Of a stretch of DNA of 64,000 nucleotides, positions 1-8,306 are shown piece by piece. A program made the position numbers and the translations under genes. Below the pieces are notes generated by a model. It had not been told where the DNA came from and searched no databases. It was given only the letters and a program-made list of their open reading frames with translations. Source of the DNA: Methylobacterium sp. WL1 (lineage in GTDB: Bacteria > Pseudomonadota > Alphaproteobacteria > Rhizobiales > Beijerinckiaceae); the NCBI RefSeq assembly GCF_008000895.1, contig NZ_CP042823.1, forward strand, positions 992,001 through 1,056,000, written 5' to 3'. Position 1 is the first letter of the stretch. The number at the start of each line of letters is the position of its first letter.

Positions 1-1
1 C

Positions 2-856
2 CTCACGGGCTCGTTCGACACGCCGAAGAAGAACCCGGCGGTGCCGGTGAGCCCGAAGGCCATCGCCCAATCCGCCCTGGAGGCCGCCTCCGCCGGGGCC
101 GCGGTGGTCCACATCCATGTCCGCGATCCCGAGACCGCCGCGCCCAGCATGGAACTCGCCCATTACCGCGAGGTGGTCGAGCGGGTGCGCGAGAAGAACG
201 AGGCCGTGATCCTCAACCTTACCACCGGGGCCGGGGGCCGGTTCGTGCCCGGCGATCCCGACCCGTCGGTGGCCGGCCCCGGCACCACCTTCGCGTCACC
301 CGAGACCCGGACCCGGCACGTCGCGGCGCTACGCCCCGAGATCTGCACCCTCGACGTCGCCACGATGAACTTCGGCGAGCACCTGTTCCTCAATACCCCC
401 GCGCACCTGCGGGCGATGGCGGCGCAGATCCGCGAGGCCGGGGTGAAGCCCGAGATCGAGGTGTTCGACCTCGGCCAGATCGAGCTGGCCCGGCACCTGA
501 TCGCCGAGGGGCACCTGGCGCGGCCGCCCCTGTTCCAGATCTGCCTCGGCATCCCCTGGGGCGCGCCCGCGACCCCGGAGGCCCTGGTGGCGATGCGCGC
601 CCGGCTGCCCGAGGACGCGGTCTGGTCGGCCTTCGGCATCGGCCGGGAGGAGTTTCCGATCCTGGCGGTGGCCGCCGGGATGGGCGGCAACGTCCGGGTC
701 GGGCTGGAGGACAACCTCTATCTGTCCCGGGGCGTGCTCGCGCCCAGCAACGCCGCCCTGGTGGAGAAAGCGGTGAGCCTGCTGGCCCATCTCGACCGCG
801 AGCCGGCCACGCCCGACGAGGCGCGGGCGCTGTTTGGGCTGGCGCCCCGCGGGTGA
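2..856 (+). CDS. BKACE-family beta-keto acid cleavage enzyme (DUF849), 5'-truncated
   Basis: Members of this family cleave beta-keto acids with acetyl-CoA, giving acetoacetate and a CoA ester, in a Zn-dependent TIM barrel. The HIHVRDP motif near the start supplies the zinc histidines, and the later GNVRVGLEDN stretch is also typical of the family. The frame is open from base 2 (LTGSFDTPKKNP) and runs through the GTG at 41. This upstream stretch matches the usual N-terminal strand, so the real start lies outside the window. The substrate cannot be told from sequence. The next gene, 134 bp downstream, is a binding protein for an amino-acid-type solute, which would suit a 3-keto-5-aminohexanoate or carnitine-like substrate, but that is inference. 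Confidence 0.85.
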   Translation, partial: LTGSFDTPKKNPAVPVSPKAIAQSALEAASAGAAVVHIHVRDPETAAPSMELAHYREVVERVREKNEAVILNLTTGAGGRFVPGDPDPSVAGPGTTFASPETRTRHVAALRPEICTLDVATMNFGEHLFLNTPAHLRAMAAQIREAGVKPEIEVFDLGQIELARHLIAEGHLARPPLFQICLGIPWGAPATPEALVAMRARLPEDAVWSAFGIGREEFPILAVAAGMGGNVRVGLEDNLYLSRGVLAPSNAALVEKAVSLLAHLDREPATPDEARALFGLAPRG

Positions 857-990
857 AGGGAGACCCTGACGGATCGCCCGCATCCTCTCACCGGCCGGTA
901 TCGGCTCCGATCCGGTCCGCCTAGACTGCATTCGGACGACATCCGAGCGGCGAACAACGCCGCCGCGATCAAAGAAACAGGGAGTGAGAC

Positions 991-2220
991 ATGACGGTCC
1001 GCCACCGCGTCGCGGCACTGACGGGGCTTCTGTGCGCGCTCGGAGCCGGGGCGGCGCTCGCGGCCGACCTCGTGCCGGTGAAGATAGGCGTGCTGAACGA
1101 CCGCTCGGGCGTCTACTTCGATTCCACCGGCGAGGGCGCCGTGGTGGCGGCCCGCATGGCGGTGGAGGATTTCAAGCCGGAGACCCAGGGGCTGAAGGTC
1201 GAGGTCGTGGCCGCCGACCACCAGAACAAGCCCGATGTCGGGGCCTCGATCACCCGGCAATGGTACGACCGCGACGGGGTCGACGCGGTGTTCGACGTGC
1301 CGACCTCCTCGGTGGCGCTCGCGGTGGCGCAGATCACCAAGGAGAAGAACAAGGCCTTCATCAACTCGGGTGGCGGCACCGCCGACCTGACCGGCCCGGC
1401 CTGCACCCCCAACACCGTCCACTGGACCTACGACACCGCCGCGCTCGCCAACGGCACCGGCAAGGCGATGCTCAAGCGCGGCGGCAAGTCCTGGTACTTC
1501 ATCACCGCCGACTACGCCTTCGGCCTCGCCCTGGAACGCGACACCAAGGCGGTGGTGGAGAAGAGCGGCGGCACGGTCGTGGGCGGCGTGCGCACGCCCT
1601 TCCCGAACCCCGATTTCTCCTCGTTCCTCCTGCAGGCGCAGGCCTCCGGCGCGCAGGTGATCGGCCTGGCCGATGCCGGCCTCGACGCGGCCAACGCGAT
1701 CAAGCAGGCGCACGAGTTCGGCATCCGCCAGGGCGGCCAGACGCTGGCCGCCCTGCTGATCGCCATCACCGACATCCATTCCCTGGGGCTCGAAGTCGCC
1801 CAGGGCCTGGCGTTCACCGCCTCGTTCTACTGGGACCTCAACGACGGCACCCGGGCCTTCGCGGAACGGTTCGGCGCGCGCATGTCCGGCCGGAAGCCGA
1901 CCTCGTACCAGGCCGGCGTCTACGCCAGCACGCTGCACTACCTGAAGGCCGTGGCGGCCCTGCACTCGGCCAAGGACGGCGCCGCCGTGGTGGCCAAGAT
2001 GAAGGAACTGCCCACCGACGATCCCCTGTTCGGCAAGGGCACGATCCGGCCGGACGGGCGCAAGATCCATCCGATGTACCTGTTCGAGGCCAAGACGCCC
2101 GCCGAGTCGAAGGGCGAGTGGGATCTCTACAAGGTGTTGGAGACGATCCCGGCCGAGCAGGCGTTCCGGCCGATGAGCGAGGGCGGCTGCCCGATGGTGG
2201 CCGGCCTGCGGGCCAAGTAG
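991..2220 (+). CDS. ABC transporter substrate-binding protein, branched-chain amino acid type (Peripla_BP_6)
   Basis: Periplasmic solute receptor of the LivK/urea-binding class, 409 aa. Residues 1-24 form a signal peptide (basic start, hydrophobic core, cleavage after ALA-A). The mature protein begins VPVKIGVLNDRSG, the classic first strand of this fold, and continues as a two-lobe receptor; the pair ACTPNTVHWTYD is typical of the family. The start ATG at 991 is preceded by GGGAG. No permease or ATPase genes lie beside it, so its partners are elsewhere. An 11-bp unit containing the stop codon is repeated twice more just after the gene. Confidence 0.88.
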   Translation: MTVRHRVAALTGLLCALGAGAALAADLVPVKIGVLNDRSGVYFDSTGEGAVVAARMAVEDFKPETQGLKVEVVAADHQNKPDVGASITRQWYDRDGVDAVFDVPTSSVALAVAQITKEKNKAFINSGGGTADLTGPACTPNTVHWTYDTAALANGTGKAMLKRGGKSWYFITADYAFGLALERDTKAVVEKSGGTVVGGVRTPFPNPDFSSFLLQAQASGAQVIGLADAGLDAANAIKQAHEFGIRQGGQTLAALLIAITDIHSLGLEVAQGLAFTASFYWDLNDGTRAFAERFGARMSGRKPTSYQAGVYASTLHYLKAVAALHSAKDGAAVVAKMKELPTDDPLFGKGTIRPDGRKIHPMYLFEAKTPAESKGEWDLYKVLETIPAEQAFRPMSEGGCPMVAGLRAK

Positions 2221-2243
2221 GGGCCAAGTAGGGGGCCAAGTAG
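2210..2243 (+). repeat. Triplicated 11-bp unit containing the stop codon
   Basis: GGGCCAAGTAG occurs at 2210-2220 (last codons and stop of the binding-protein gene), 2221-2231 and 2233-2243. It looks like slippage or a small tandem duplication. It gives two extra TAG codons after the gene, in different frames. Confidence 0.8.
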
Positions 2244-2259
2244 GCAGCCGCGTCGCCGG

Positions 2260-3129
2260 TCACGCGCCCCCGATCGCGCCCAGCGTGGCCATCGCGTCGT
2301 CAGGCAGGCTCAGCGCGGCCGCCGCGAGATTCTCGCGCAGGTGGCCGAGCGAGCCGGTGCCCGGGATCAGCAGGATGTTGGGCGCCCGGCGCAGCAGCCA
2401 AGCCAGCGCCACCTGCATGGGCGTCGCCCCGAGCTTGGCGGCGACCTCCGACAGGGCGGTGGATTGCAGCGGGCTGAAGCCGCCGAGCGGGAAGAACGGC
2501 ACGTAGGCGGTGCCGGCCTCGGCCAGCGCGTCGATCAGGGCGTCGTCGGCCCGATGCGCGAGATTGTACTGGTTCTGCACGCAGACGATCTCGGTGATCC
2601 GCCGGCCCTCGGCGACCTGCGCCTGCGTCGCGTTGCTCAGCCCGATCCGCCGGATCAGCCCCTGGCGCTGCAGCTCCGCCAGCACGGTGAGCGGCGCCTC
2701 GATCGGGCCCTCCGCGGGACCGTGGGCGTCGAACATCAGGCGCAGGTTGACCACGTCGAGGGCGTCGACGCCCAGATTGCGCAGGTTGTCGTGGACGGCC
2801 CGCGTGAGTTCCTCCGGGGAGAAGGCCGGGTTCCACGAGGCGTCCGGCCCGCGCTTGGCGCCGACTTTGGTCACGATCACCAGATCGTCGGGATAGGGGT
2901 GGAGCGCCTCGCGGATGATCTGGTTGGTGACGTGCGGCCCGTAGAAGTCGCTGGTGTCGATGTGGTCGACCCCCTCGGCCACCGCCGCGCGCAGCACCGC
3001 GACGGCCGTCCCGCGGTCTTTCGGCGGTCCGAACACGCCCGGCCCGGCGAGTTGCATGGCCCCGTAGCCGAGGCGTTTCACGGTGCGGTCGCCGAGCGCG
3101 AACGTGCCGGCCTGCGCGATGTCGGTCAT
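2260..3129 (-). CDS. Aldo/keto reductase
   Basis: NADPH-dependent oxidoreductase of the AKR barrel family, 289 aa. Motifs in order: RLGYGAMQL near the N-terminus, HIDTSDFYG with the catalytic Asp and Tyr, VIVTKVG with the catalytic Lys, IGLSNAT, and a C-terminal IPGT cofactor loop. The ATG at 3129 was chosen over upstream codons because AGGAG lies 7 bases before it and the family N-terminus begins there. It is divergent from a LysR gene with a 92-bp shared promoter region, the usual arrangement for a LysR regulator and its target. The substrate is unknown. Confidence 0.88.
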   Translation of the reverse strand: MTDIAQAGTFALGDRTVKRLGYGAMQLAGPGVFGPPKDRGTAVAVLRAAVAEGVDHIDTSDFYGPHVTNQIIREALHPYPDDLVIVTKVGAKRGPDASWNPAFSPEELTRAVHDNLRNLGVDALDVVNLRLMFDAHGPAEGPIEAPLTVLAELQRQGLIRRIGLSNATQAQVAEGRRITEIVCVQNQYNLAHRADDALIDALAEAGTAYVPFFPLGGFSPLQSTALSEVAAKLGATPMQVALAWLLRRAPNILLIPGTGSLGHLRENLAAAALSLPDDAMATLGAIGGA

Positions 3130-3189
3130 GGCGAATCTCCTGTGTGCGCCCCGGATGTAGACGGCGCGGCCTGATCGGATAAGCGCTGA

Positions 3190-3221
3190 TGTTCGGCACG
3201 GGCTGTGCGAGATCTCGAACA
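3190..3221. promoter_or_regulatory. Inverted repeat between divergent AKR and LysR genes, possible LysR operator
   Basis: TGTTCG (3190-3195) and CGAACA (3216-3221) form an exact inverted repeat 20 bp apart, with an inner GCAC/GTGC pair (3196-3199, 3205-3208). The right arm abuts the LysR start codon, which suits autoregulation. Binding is inferred from position and symmetry only. Confidence 0.35.
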
Positions 3222-4151
3222 ATGACGATGGACCTGTCGGACCTGACCGCCTTCGTGACCGTGGCGCGGGCCGGCGGCTTCCGCGAGGGCGCCCGCGCCG
3301 GAAACGGCAGCGCGTCGAGCCTCAGCGAGGCGGTGCGCCGGCTCGAGGCGCGCCTCGGCGTGCGCCTCCTGAACCGGACCACCCGAAGCGTCGCGCCCAC
3401 CGAGGCCGGCATCCGCCTGCTGGAGCGGCTCGGCCCGGCACTCGGAGAAGTCGAGGCCGCCCTCGATGTGGTGAACGGGTTCCGCGACCGGCCGGCCGGA
3501 CCGCTCCGACTCAACGTGCCTCTGAGCGCGGCACGCCTCGTCCTGCCCGCGATCGTGCCGCCGTTCCTGGCGGCCTATCCCGAGATCCGGCTCGAACTGG
3601 TGGTCGAGGATGGATTCGTGGACGTGCTGGCGTCCGGCTGCGACGCCGGCATCCGCTACGACGAGCGGCTGGAGCAGGACATGATCGCGGTGCCGATCGG
3701 CCCACGGCGGCAGCGTTTCGCCACGGCGGCGGCGCCGGCTTATCTCGACCGGCGCGGGCGCCCGGAGCATCCGCGCGACCTCCTGGCCCATGATTGCCTG
3801 CTGGGCCGGTTCCCAAGCGGCAGCCTGACGGCGCCGTGGGAGTTCGAGCGCGACGGGGAGATCGTCCGCGTGGATCCGTCCGGCCCGCTGATCGTACGCG
3901 TCGGCGCCAGCGACCTCGCGGTCGCGGCGGCGGTGGCTGGAACCGGGATCATCCACCTGTTCGAGGACTGGCTGCGCCCGCAGCTCGACAGCGGCGCCCT
4001 GGAGCCGGTGCTGGAACCCTGGTGGCAGGTCTTCTCCGGCCCGTTCCTCTACTATCCCGGCCGCCGGCACCTGCCGGCGCCGCTGCGGGCGTTCGTGGAC
4101 TTCGTCGGCACGGGTCCGCGCGGGCTCACTCCGGCAGCGCGAACACCGTGA
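3222..4151 (+). CDS. LysR-family transcriptional regulator
   Basis: LysR-type regulator, 309 aa. The N-terminal winged helix (about residues 3-62) reads [17 protein letters not shown], then [23 protein letters not shown], a standard LTTR DNA-binding helix pair. The C-terminal half is a periplasmic-binding-protein-like effector domain. The ATG at 3222 is preferred to the codon at 3189 because LTTRs begin almost at once with the first helix; the second ATG at 3228 is also possible. It is divergent from the aldo/keto reductase. Its 3' end overlaps the convergent PQQ dehydrogenase gene by 26 bp. Confidence 0.88.
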   Translation: MTMDLSDLTAFVTVARAGGFREGARAGNGSASSLSEAVRRLEARLGVRLLNRTTRSVAPTEAGIRLLERLGPALGEVEAALDVVNGFRDRPAGPLRLNVPLSAARLVLPAIVPPFLAAYPEIRLELVVEDGFVDVLASGCDAGIRYDERLEQDMIAVPIGPRRQRFATAAAPAYLDRRGRPEHPRDLLAHDCLLGRFPSGSLTAPWEFERDGEIVRVDPSGPLIVRVGASDLAVAAAVAGTGIIHLFEDWLRPQLDSGALEPVLEPWWQVFSGPFLYYPGRRHLPAPLRAFVDFVGTGPRGLTPAARTP

Positions 4152-5892
4152 GCTGGCCGCCGGGCGCCGTGTACTGCGACAGGGCCGCGTAGCCGCCGAC
4201 CGCGCCCGAACCGTCCGCCGGGTCGGTCAGTCCGGCGGCCAGCCCGATGCCCGCCCAGCCGCCGATCCCGGACAGCACCGCCACGTATTGCCGGCCGTTG
4301 TGTGCGTACGTGGTGACGTTGCCGACGATGCCCGACGGCGTCTTGAACCGGTAGAGTTCGTGCCCGTCCCGGGCGTCGACCGCCTTGAGGTAGCCTTCGA
4401 GCGTGCCGTAGAAGACGACGTTGCCGGCGGTGGCGAGCGCCCCGGACCAGACCGAGAACGGCTCCGGGATCGTCCAGGCGATTTTTCCCTTGGCCCCGTC
4501 CCAGGCGATGAACGCGCCGGTTCGGTCGGAGCCCTCGGGCGGGTGCAGGGTCAGCGTCGCGCCGACATAGGGCTGGCCCGGCGTGTAGCTCACCCGGAAC
4601 GCCTCGTAATCCATGCACATGTGGTTGGTCGGCACGTAGAACAGCCGGGTGACCGGCGAGTAGGCCGCCGGCTGCTGGTTCTTTGCGCCGAGCGCCCCCG
4701 GGCAGATGTTCTTGGTGACCTCCTCCTCGTCGGCCTCGCCGGGCGCGTAGCGCTTGTCGACCACCGGCCGCCCGTAGCCCGGGGAGGCGCGGTCCAGGTC
4801 GATCCGGCTCGCCCAGTTGACGCTCGGGTCGAACTTGTCCGCCACCAGCACCTCGCCGGTCGCGCGGTCGAGGGTGTAGCCGAAGCCGTTGCGGTCGAAA
4901 TGGGTCAGCACCCGGCGCGGGCGTCCGTCGATCACCTGCTCGGTCAGGATCATCTCGTTGACGCCGTCGTAGTCCCACTGGTCGTGGGGCGTCATCTGGT
5001 AGACCCAGCGGGCGAGCCCGGTGTCGGGGTCGCGGGCGAAGATCGCCATGGTCCACCGGTTGTCGCCCGGGCGCTGGGCCGGGTTCCAGGTCGCCGGGTT
5101 GCCGGTGCCGTAATAGACGAGGTTCAGCGCCGGATCGAACGAGAACCACCCCCAGCTGCAGCCGCCGCCGATCTTCCACTGGTCGCCCTCCCAGCTCGTG
5201 AGCGAGGAATCCCGGCCGATCGGGCGGCCGAGTTCGGTGGTCGTGTCCGGATCGACCAGCATGTCGGCATCAGGACCGGTGGCGTAGGCGCGCCAGAGGC
5301 GCTGGCCCGTCGCTTGGTCGTACGCGGTGACGTGGCAGCGGGCGCCGTACTCGCCCCCGGCGATGCCGACGATGAGCTTGCCGTGCACCGGCAGGACCGT
5401 GGCGGTGTTGGTCTCGCCCCGGGCCGGGTCGCCGTTCTTCACCGACCACAGGACCCCGCCGCTCTCCGGGTCCAGGGCCACGACCGTGGTGTCGGCCAGC
5501 TGCAGGAACAGCCGCCCATCCGCGTAGGCGAGACCGCGCGAGACCGTGTCGCAGCACATCACCGCGATCACGCTCGCATCCTGGCGCGGGGCGTAGCGCC
5601 AGAGGATCCTGCCGTCGTGATCCAGATCGAGGGCGTAGACCACGTTCGGGAACGGGGTGTGCACGAACATCCGGTTCCCGACCACGATCGGGGCGCCCTC
5701 GTGCCCGCGCAGCACGCCGGTGGAGAAGGTCCAGGCGACCTTCAGGCGCGAGACGTTGCCGGCGTCGATCTGGGCGAGGTCGGAATAGCGGGTGTTGGCG
5801 TAATCGAGGGTCTGGAGGACCGGCGGCGCCTCCGCGGACGCCGCGGCGGCGAGGCAGGCGAGCGCCAGGGCCGCCAGGATCGGGACGCGCAT
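4126..5892 (-). CDS. PQQ-dependent alcohol dehydrogenase, lanthanide type (XoxF/ExaF-like)
   Basis: Periplasmic quinoprotein alcohol dehydrogenase, 588 aa, an eight-bladed propeller oxidising primary alcohols and passing electrons to a cytochrome c. A signal peptide covers residues 1-20. Seen motifs: vicinal Cys113-Cys114 of the PQQ pocket, Glu181, Asn265 in GTGNP, catalytic Asp307 in WDYDG, Arg334 in DRNG. Asp309, two residues after the catalytic Asp, is the extra carboxylate that marks lanthanide-binding XoxF/ExaF enzymes; calcium MxaF has Ala there. The start at 5892 fits the signal peptide. No xoxG cytochrome or xoxJ lies beside it, so ExaF-like use of ethanol or another multicarbon alcohol is as likely as methanol. 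Confidence 0.85.
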   Translation of the reverse strand: MRVPILAALALACLAAAASAEAPPVLQTLDYANTRYSDLAQIDAGNVSRLKVAWTFSTGVLRGHEGAPIVVGNRMFVHTPFPNVVYALDLDHDGRILWRYAPRQDASVIAVMCCDTVSRGLAYADGRLFLQLADTTVVALDPESGGVLWSVKNGDPARGETNTATVLPVHGKLIVGIAGGEYGARCHVTAYDQATGQRLWRAYATGPDADMLVDPDTTTELGRPIGRDSSLTSWEGDQWKIGGGCSWGWFSFDPALNLVYYGTGNPATWNPAQRPGDNRWTMAIFARDPDTGLARWVYQMTPHDQWDYDGVNEMILTEQVIDGRPRRVLTHFDRNGFGYTLDRATGEVLVADKFDPSVNWASRIDLDRASPGYGRPVVDKRYAPGEADEEEVTKNICPGALGAKNQQPAAYSPVTRLFYVPTNHMCMDYEAFRVSYTPGQPYVGATLTLHPPEGSDRTGAFIAWDGAKGKIAWTIPEPFSVWSGALATAGNVVFYGTLEGYLKAVDARDGHELYRFKTPSGIVGNVTTYAHNGRQYVAVLSGIGGWAGIGLAAGLTDPADGSGAVGGYAALSQYTAPGGQLTVFALPE

Positions 5893-5966
5893 GCTCGGAC
5901 TCCGCCTGCCGCCGCCCCGTGCGGCGGCGCCGGCCTCATACACCGACCTTCCGGATCGCCGGCGCG

Positions 5967-6022
5967 GCCAAGCGTCCGAGGGGTCAAGAGTCCGAGGAGC
6001 CAAGCGTCCGAGGAGCCAAGAG
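5967..6022. repeat. 16-bp tandem repeat, about 3.5 copies
   Basis: Copies begin at 5967, 5983, 5999 and 6015 (partial), with the theme GCCAAGCGTCCGAGGA and one or two substitutions per copy. They lie between the LOG-family gene and the PQQ dehydrogenase gene, upstream of the latter. No function is evident. Confidence 0.75.
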
Positions 6023-6035
6023 GCCGGGCCCGGCC

Positions 6036-6632
6036 TCACATCCGTTCTTTGACGGTCTCCTCGGCCTGGGGGTCCGGCTCGTGGCCGGCCTCGCGCAGCA
6101 GCGGCACCACCGCGGCCGCGTCCCGGGCGATGGTGTAGCTCAGGTCCAGCCCAGCCCGGATGAAGCCGTGGCGGCGCATGTGCTCGAACAAGTCGAGCAG
6201 CGGCGCCCAGAAATCGGCCACCGAGACCAGAACCACCGGCTTCCGGTGCTGCCCGAGCTGCGCCCAGGTGAGCTGCTCGACCAGTTCCTCCAGGGTGCCG
6301 ATGCCGCCCGGCAGGGTCACGAACGCGTCCGAGCGCTCGAACATCAGGCGCTTGCGGGTGTGCATGTCGGAGACCACGATGGTCTCCTGCACGTCGTCGA
6401 GCATGTGCTCGCGCGCCTGCAGGAAGTCCGGGATGATGCCGGTCACGTGGCCGCCGGCCGCCAGCGCAGCGCGCGCCACGGCGCCCATCAGCCCAACGTC
6501 ACCGCCGCCATAGACCAGGCCCATTCCGGCCTGCGCGATCGCCGTGCCGAGGGTCTCGGCAGCCGCCCGGAAGGCCGGGTCTCCGCCGAAGCCGGAGCCG
6601 CAATAGACACAGACAGTCCTCACCGGGGCCAT
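6036..6632 (-). CDS. LOG-family protein (TIGR00730), cytokinin riboside 5'-monophosphate phosphoribohydrolase type
   Basis: 198 aa Rossmann-like protein of the LONELY GUY/YvdD family, which hydrolyses nucleoside 5'-monophosphates to free base and ribose 5-phosphate. The diagnostic PGGIGTLEE motif (PGGxGTxxE) and the preceding [15 protein letters not shown] stretch, with its conserved Arg and Lys, are both present. The ATG at 6632 starts [14 protein letters not shown], the usual N-terminus; upstream in-frame sequence is low-complexity. In plant-associated Methylobacterium such enzymes can supply active cytokinins, but the family also has purely metabolic members. Confidence 0.88.
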   Translation of the reverse strand: MAPVRTVCVYCGSGFGGDPAFRAAAETLGTAIAQAGMGLVYGGGDVGLMGAVARAALAAGGHVTGIIPDFLQAREHMLDDVQETIVVSDMHTRKRLMFERSDAFVTLPGGIGTLEELVEQLTWAQLGQHRKPVVLVSVADFWAPLLDLFEHMRRHGFIRAGLDLSYTIARDAAAVVPLLREAGHEPDPQAEETVKERM

Positions 6633-6750
6633 CCGGCGCCCTCCATCACGCAACCGTTGCGAGCCGTCGAGAAAGACCCCCGCGCCCGGCGCTCCACGCG
6701 CCAAACTGCTGAATTCGCGTGGGATTCACCCGCCGGAGCGGCGGGACGGC

Positions 6751-6778
6751 TTGGTGTCGGGACCATGTACGGTATTAT
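6751..6778 (+). promoter_or_regulatory. Sigma70-like promoter for the LysM gene
   Basis: TTGGTG (6751-6756) and TATTAT (6773-6778) are 16 bp apart. They lie about 80 bp before the SD sequence and start codon of the LysM gene. The -10 box is close to consensus, the -35 weaker. Confidence 0.4.
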
Positions 6779-6859
6779 GGGCGCCGCAGTCGACGGTTTT
6801 TGAGCGGGCAGGTTGCCCATTCGCCGGGCGGCCGGACGAGCAGGGAGGCCTTCGTGGCG

Positions 6860-8298
6860 ATGTCGAGACAGGTGCGGCGCAGTCTCGCCCTGGCGCTCGC
6901 CGGCCTCCTCGGCGGTCTCGGCCTCGTGCTGGTCCTGTTCGGCGGCGAGTCCCTGCGGCGGATGATCGGCCGGCACGATCCGGAGCCGCCCGCCGCCGCA
7001 GCGCCCGCGCCGCAGAGCGGCGTGCGGGGCCTGGCTGCCCCGGAGCGACGGCCGAAGCCGGCGCGCCGCCCATCGATTTCCGCGACGACACGTCGGGGGC
7101 GAGCAGGCCGGATGGCGCCAAGCCCGGCGAAATTAAGCCCGGCGAGATCAAGCCCGGCGACACCCGTTCGGACGCGCGCAATGCCGTCGATCCGGCATCG
7201 GGTGCGGCGCGCACGGCCGACCGGGCGCCCGACGGCAAGCCGGCCGAGCCCGACGTCGCCGAGGTGCCGCGCTTCGACATCGTCCGGGTCGAGCCGAACG
7301 GCGACGCCGTGGTGGCCGGGCGCGGCGCGCCGGATGCCGTGATCGAGATGCTGGTCGACGGCAAGCCCGTGGCCCGGGCGACCGCCGACGCCAACGGCCA
7401 GTTCGCCCTGGTGCCGCCGGCGCTGCCGGCGGGCTCCAGCGCCCTGCGGCTGCGCATGACCACCAAGGACGGCCGCGTCGCAGACTCACGCCAGAGCGTG
7501 GCGGTGGACGTCGCCCAGGGCCGCGACCGCCAGCCCCTGGTGGCGCTGACCGCCCCCGGATGCCGCCACGATCGTGCTGTCGCAGCCCGGCGCCCCGGGC
7601 CGGCGGCGACGGGGACCCAGGCGAAGGCGGCGCCCGCAGCCCCCGCCGACGGCAAGGCGCCGGCCGCCAAGATCGTCAGCGTGGACGTGCAGGAGAGCGG
7701 CCGGCTGTTCGTGACCGCCACCGGGATCCCGGGCGCTAAGCTCCGGCTCTACCTGAACGACACGCTGATCGCCCCGGGCAGCGTCGGGCCGGACGGACGG
7801 GCGAGCTTCACGATCGGCCGCGGGGTCAAGCCCGGCCAGTATCAGGTGCGGATCGACCAGATCGATCCCCGCACCGGCAAGGTCTCCACCCGCGCCGAGG
7901 TGCCGCTCGCGGTGCCCGAGCCGACCCGCGTCGCAGCCGGCGAAGGCGCCGGGCAGGATCGGCCGCAGGGCCCGTCCGTCCGGTCGGCAGCCTCCTCGGC
8001 CATGCAGGGTGGGGCCGCCCCCAAGGCGACAGCGCCGGCGCGGCCGACACTCCCCTCCGCCCTCAGCCAGGATGCCGCGGGCGCGCGCAGCCCCACCGGG
8101 GCCGGCGCGGTGTTCGTGCCGGAGATCACAACGGCAAAAATCACCCGGGGCGACAACCTCTGGCGGATCAGCCAGCGCACCTACGGCCGGGGCGAGCGCT
8201 ACACCGTGATCTACGACGCCAACCAGGGGCAGATCCGCGACCCGGACCGGATTTATCCGGGCCAGATCTTCATCCTGCCAACCGACAAGCGGGGCTGA
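6860..8298 (+). CDS. LysM peptidoglycan-binding protein with N-terminal membrane anchor, frame-disrupted
   Basis: A repaired reading gives 479 aa: an N-terminal hydrophobic anchor (about residues 8-28), a Pro/Ala-rich linker, two beta-sandwich segments (around FDIVRVEPNGDAVVAG and IVSVDVQESGRLFVTATG), and a C-terminal LysM domain (ITRGDNLWRISQRTYGRG to YPGQIFILP) that binds glycan strands. The start is ATG 6860 or GTG 6854 behind GGGAGG. The anchor lies in one frame and the rest in another. The break fits one missing C in the run at 7038-7041. A second local shift, 7558 to about 7596, restores a better reading (DAATIVLSQPGAPG) and is closed by a compensating base near 7593-7596. The frame looks damaged, by sequencing error or by mutation. 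Confidence 0.75.
7120..7164 (+). repeat. 15-bp coding tandem repeat, three copies (KPGEI/KPGD)
   Basis: Units start at 7120, 7135 and 7150, encoding KPGEI, KPGEI and KPGDT in the linker of the LysM protein. Copy number could vary by slippage, changing linker length. Confidence 0.75.
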
Positions 8299-8306
8299 CG
8301 CCCCCG

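Noticed and set aside
984..2231. Long open frame overlapping the binding-protein gene in another frame
   Set aside because: The product is Arg/Gly-rich without domain likeness. The frame with a signal peptide and receptor motifs is the real gene.
6751..6859. TTG at 6751 as start of the LysM gene
   Set aside because: It coincides with a -35 box, gives a low-complexity N-terminus, and the membrane anchor lies in another frame from 6860.
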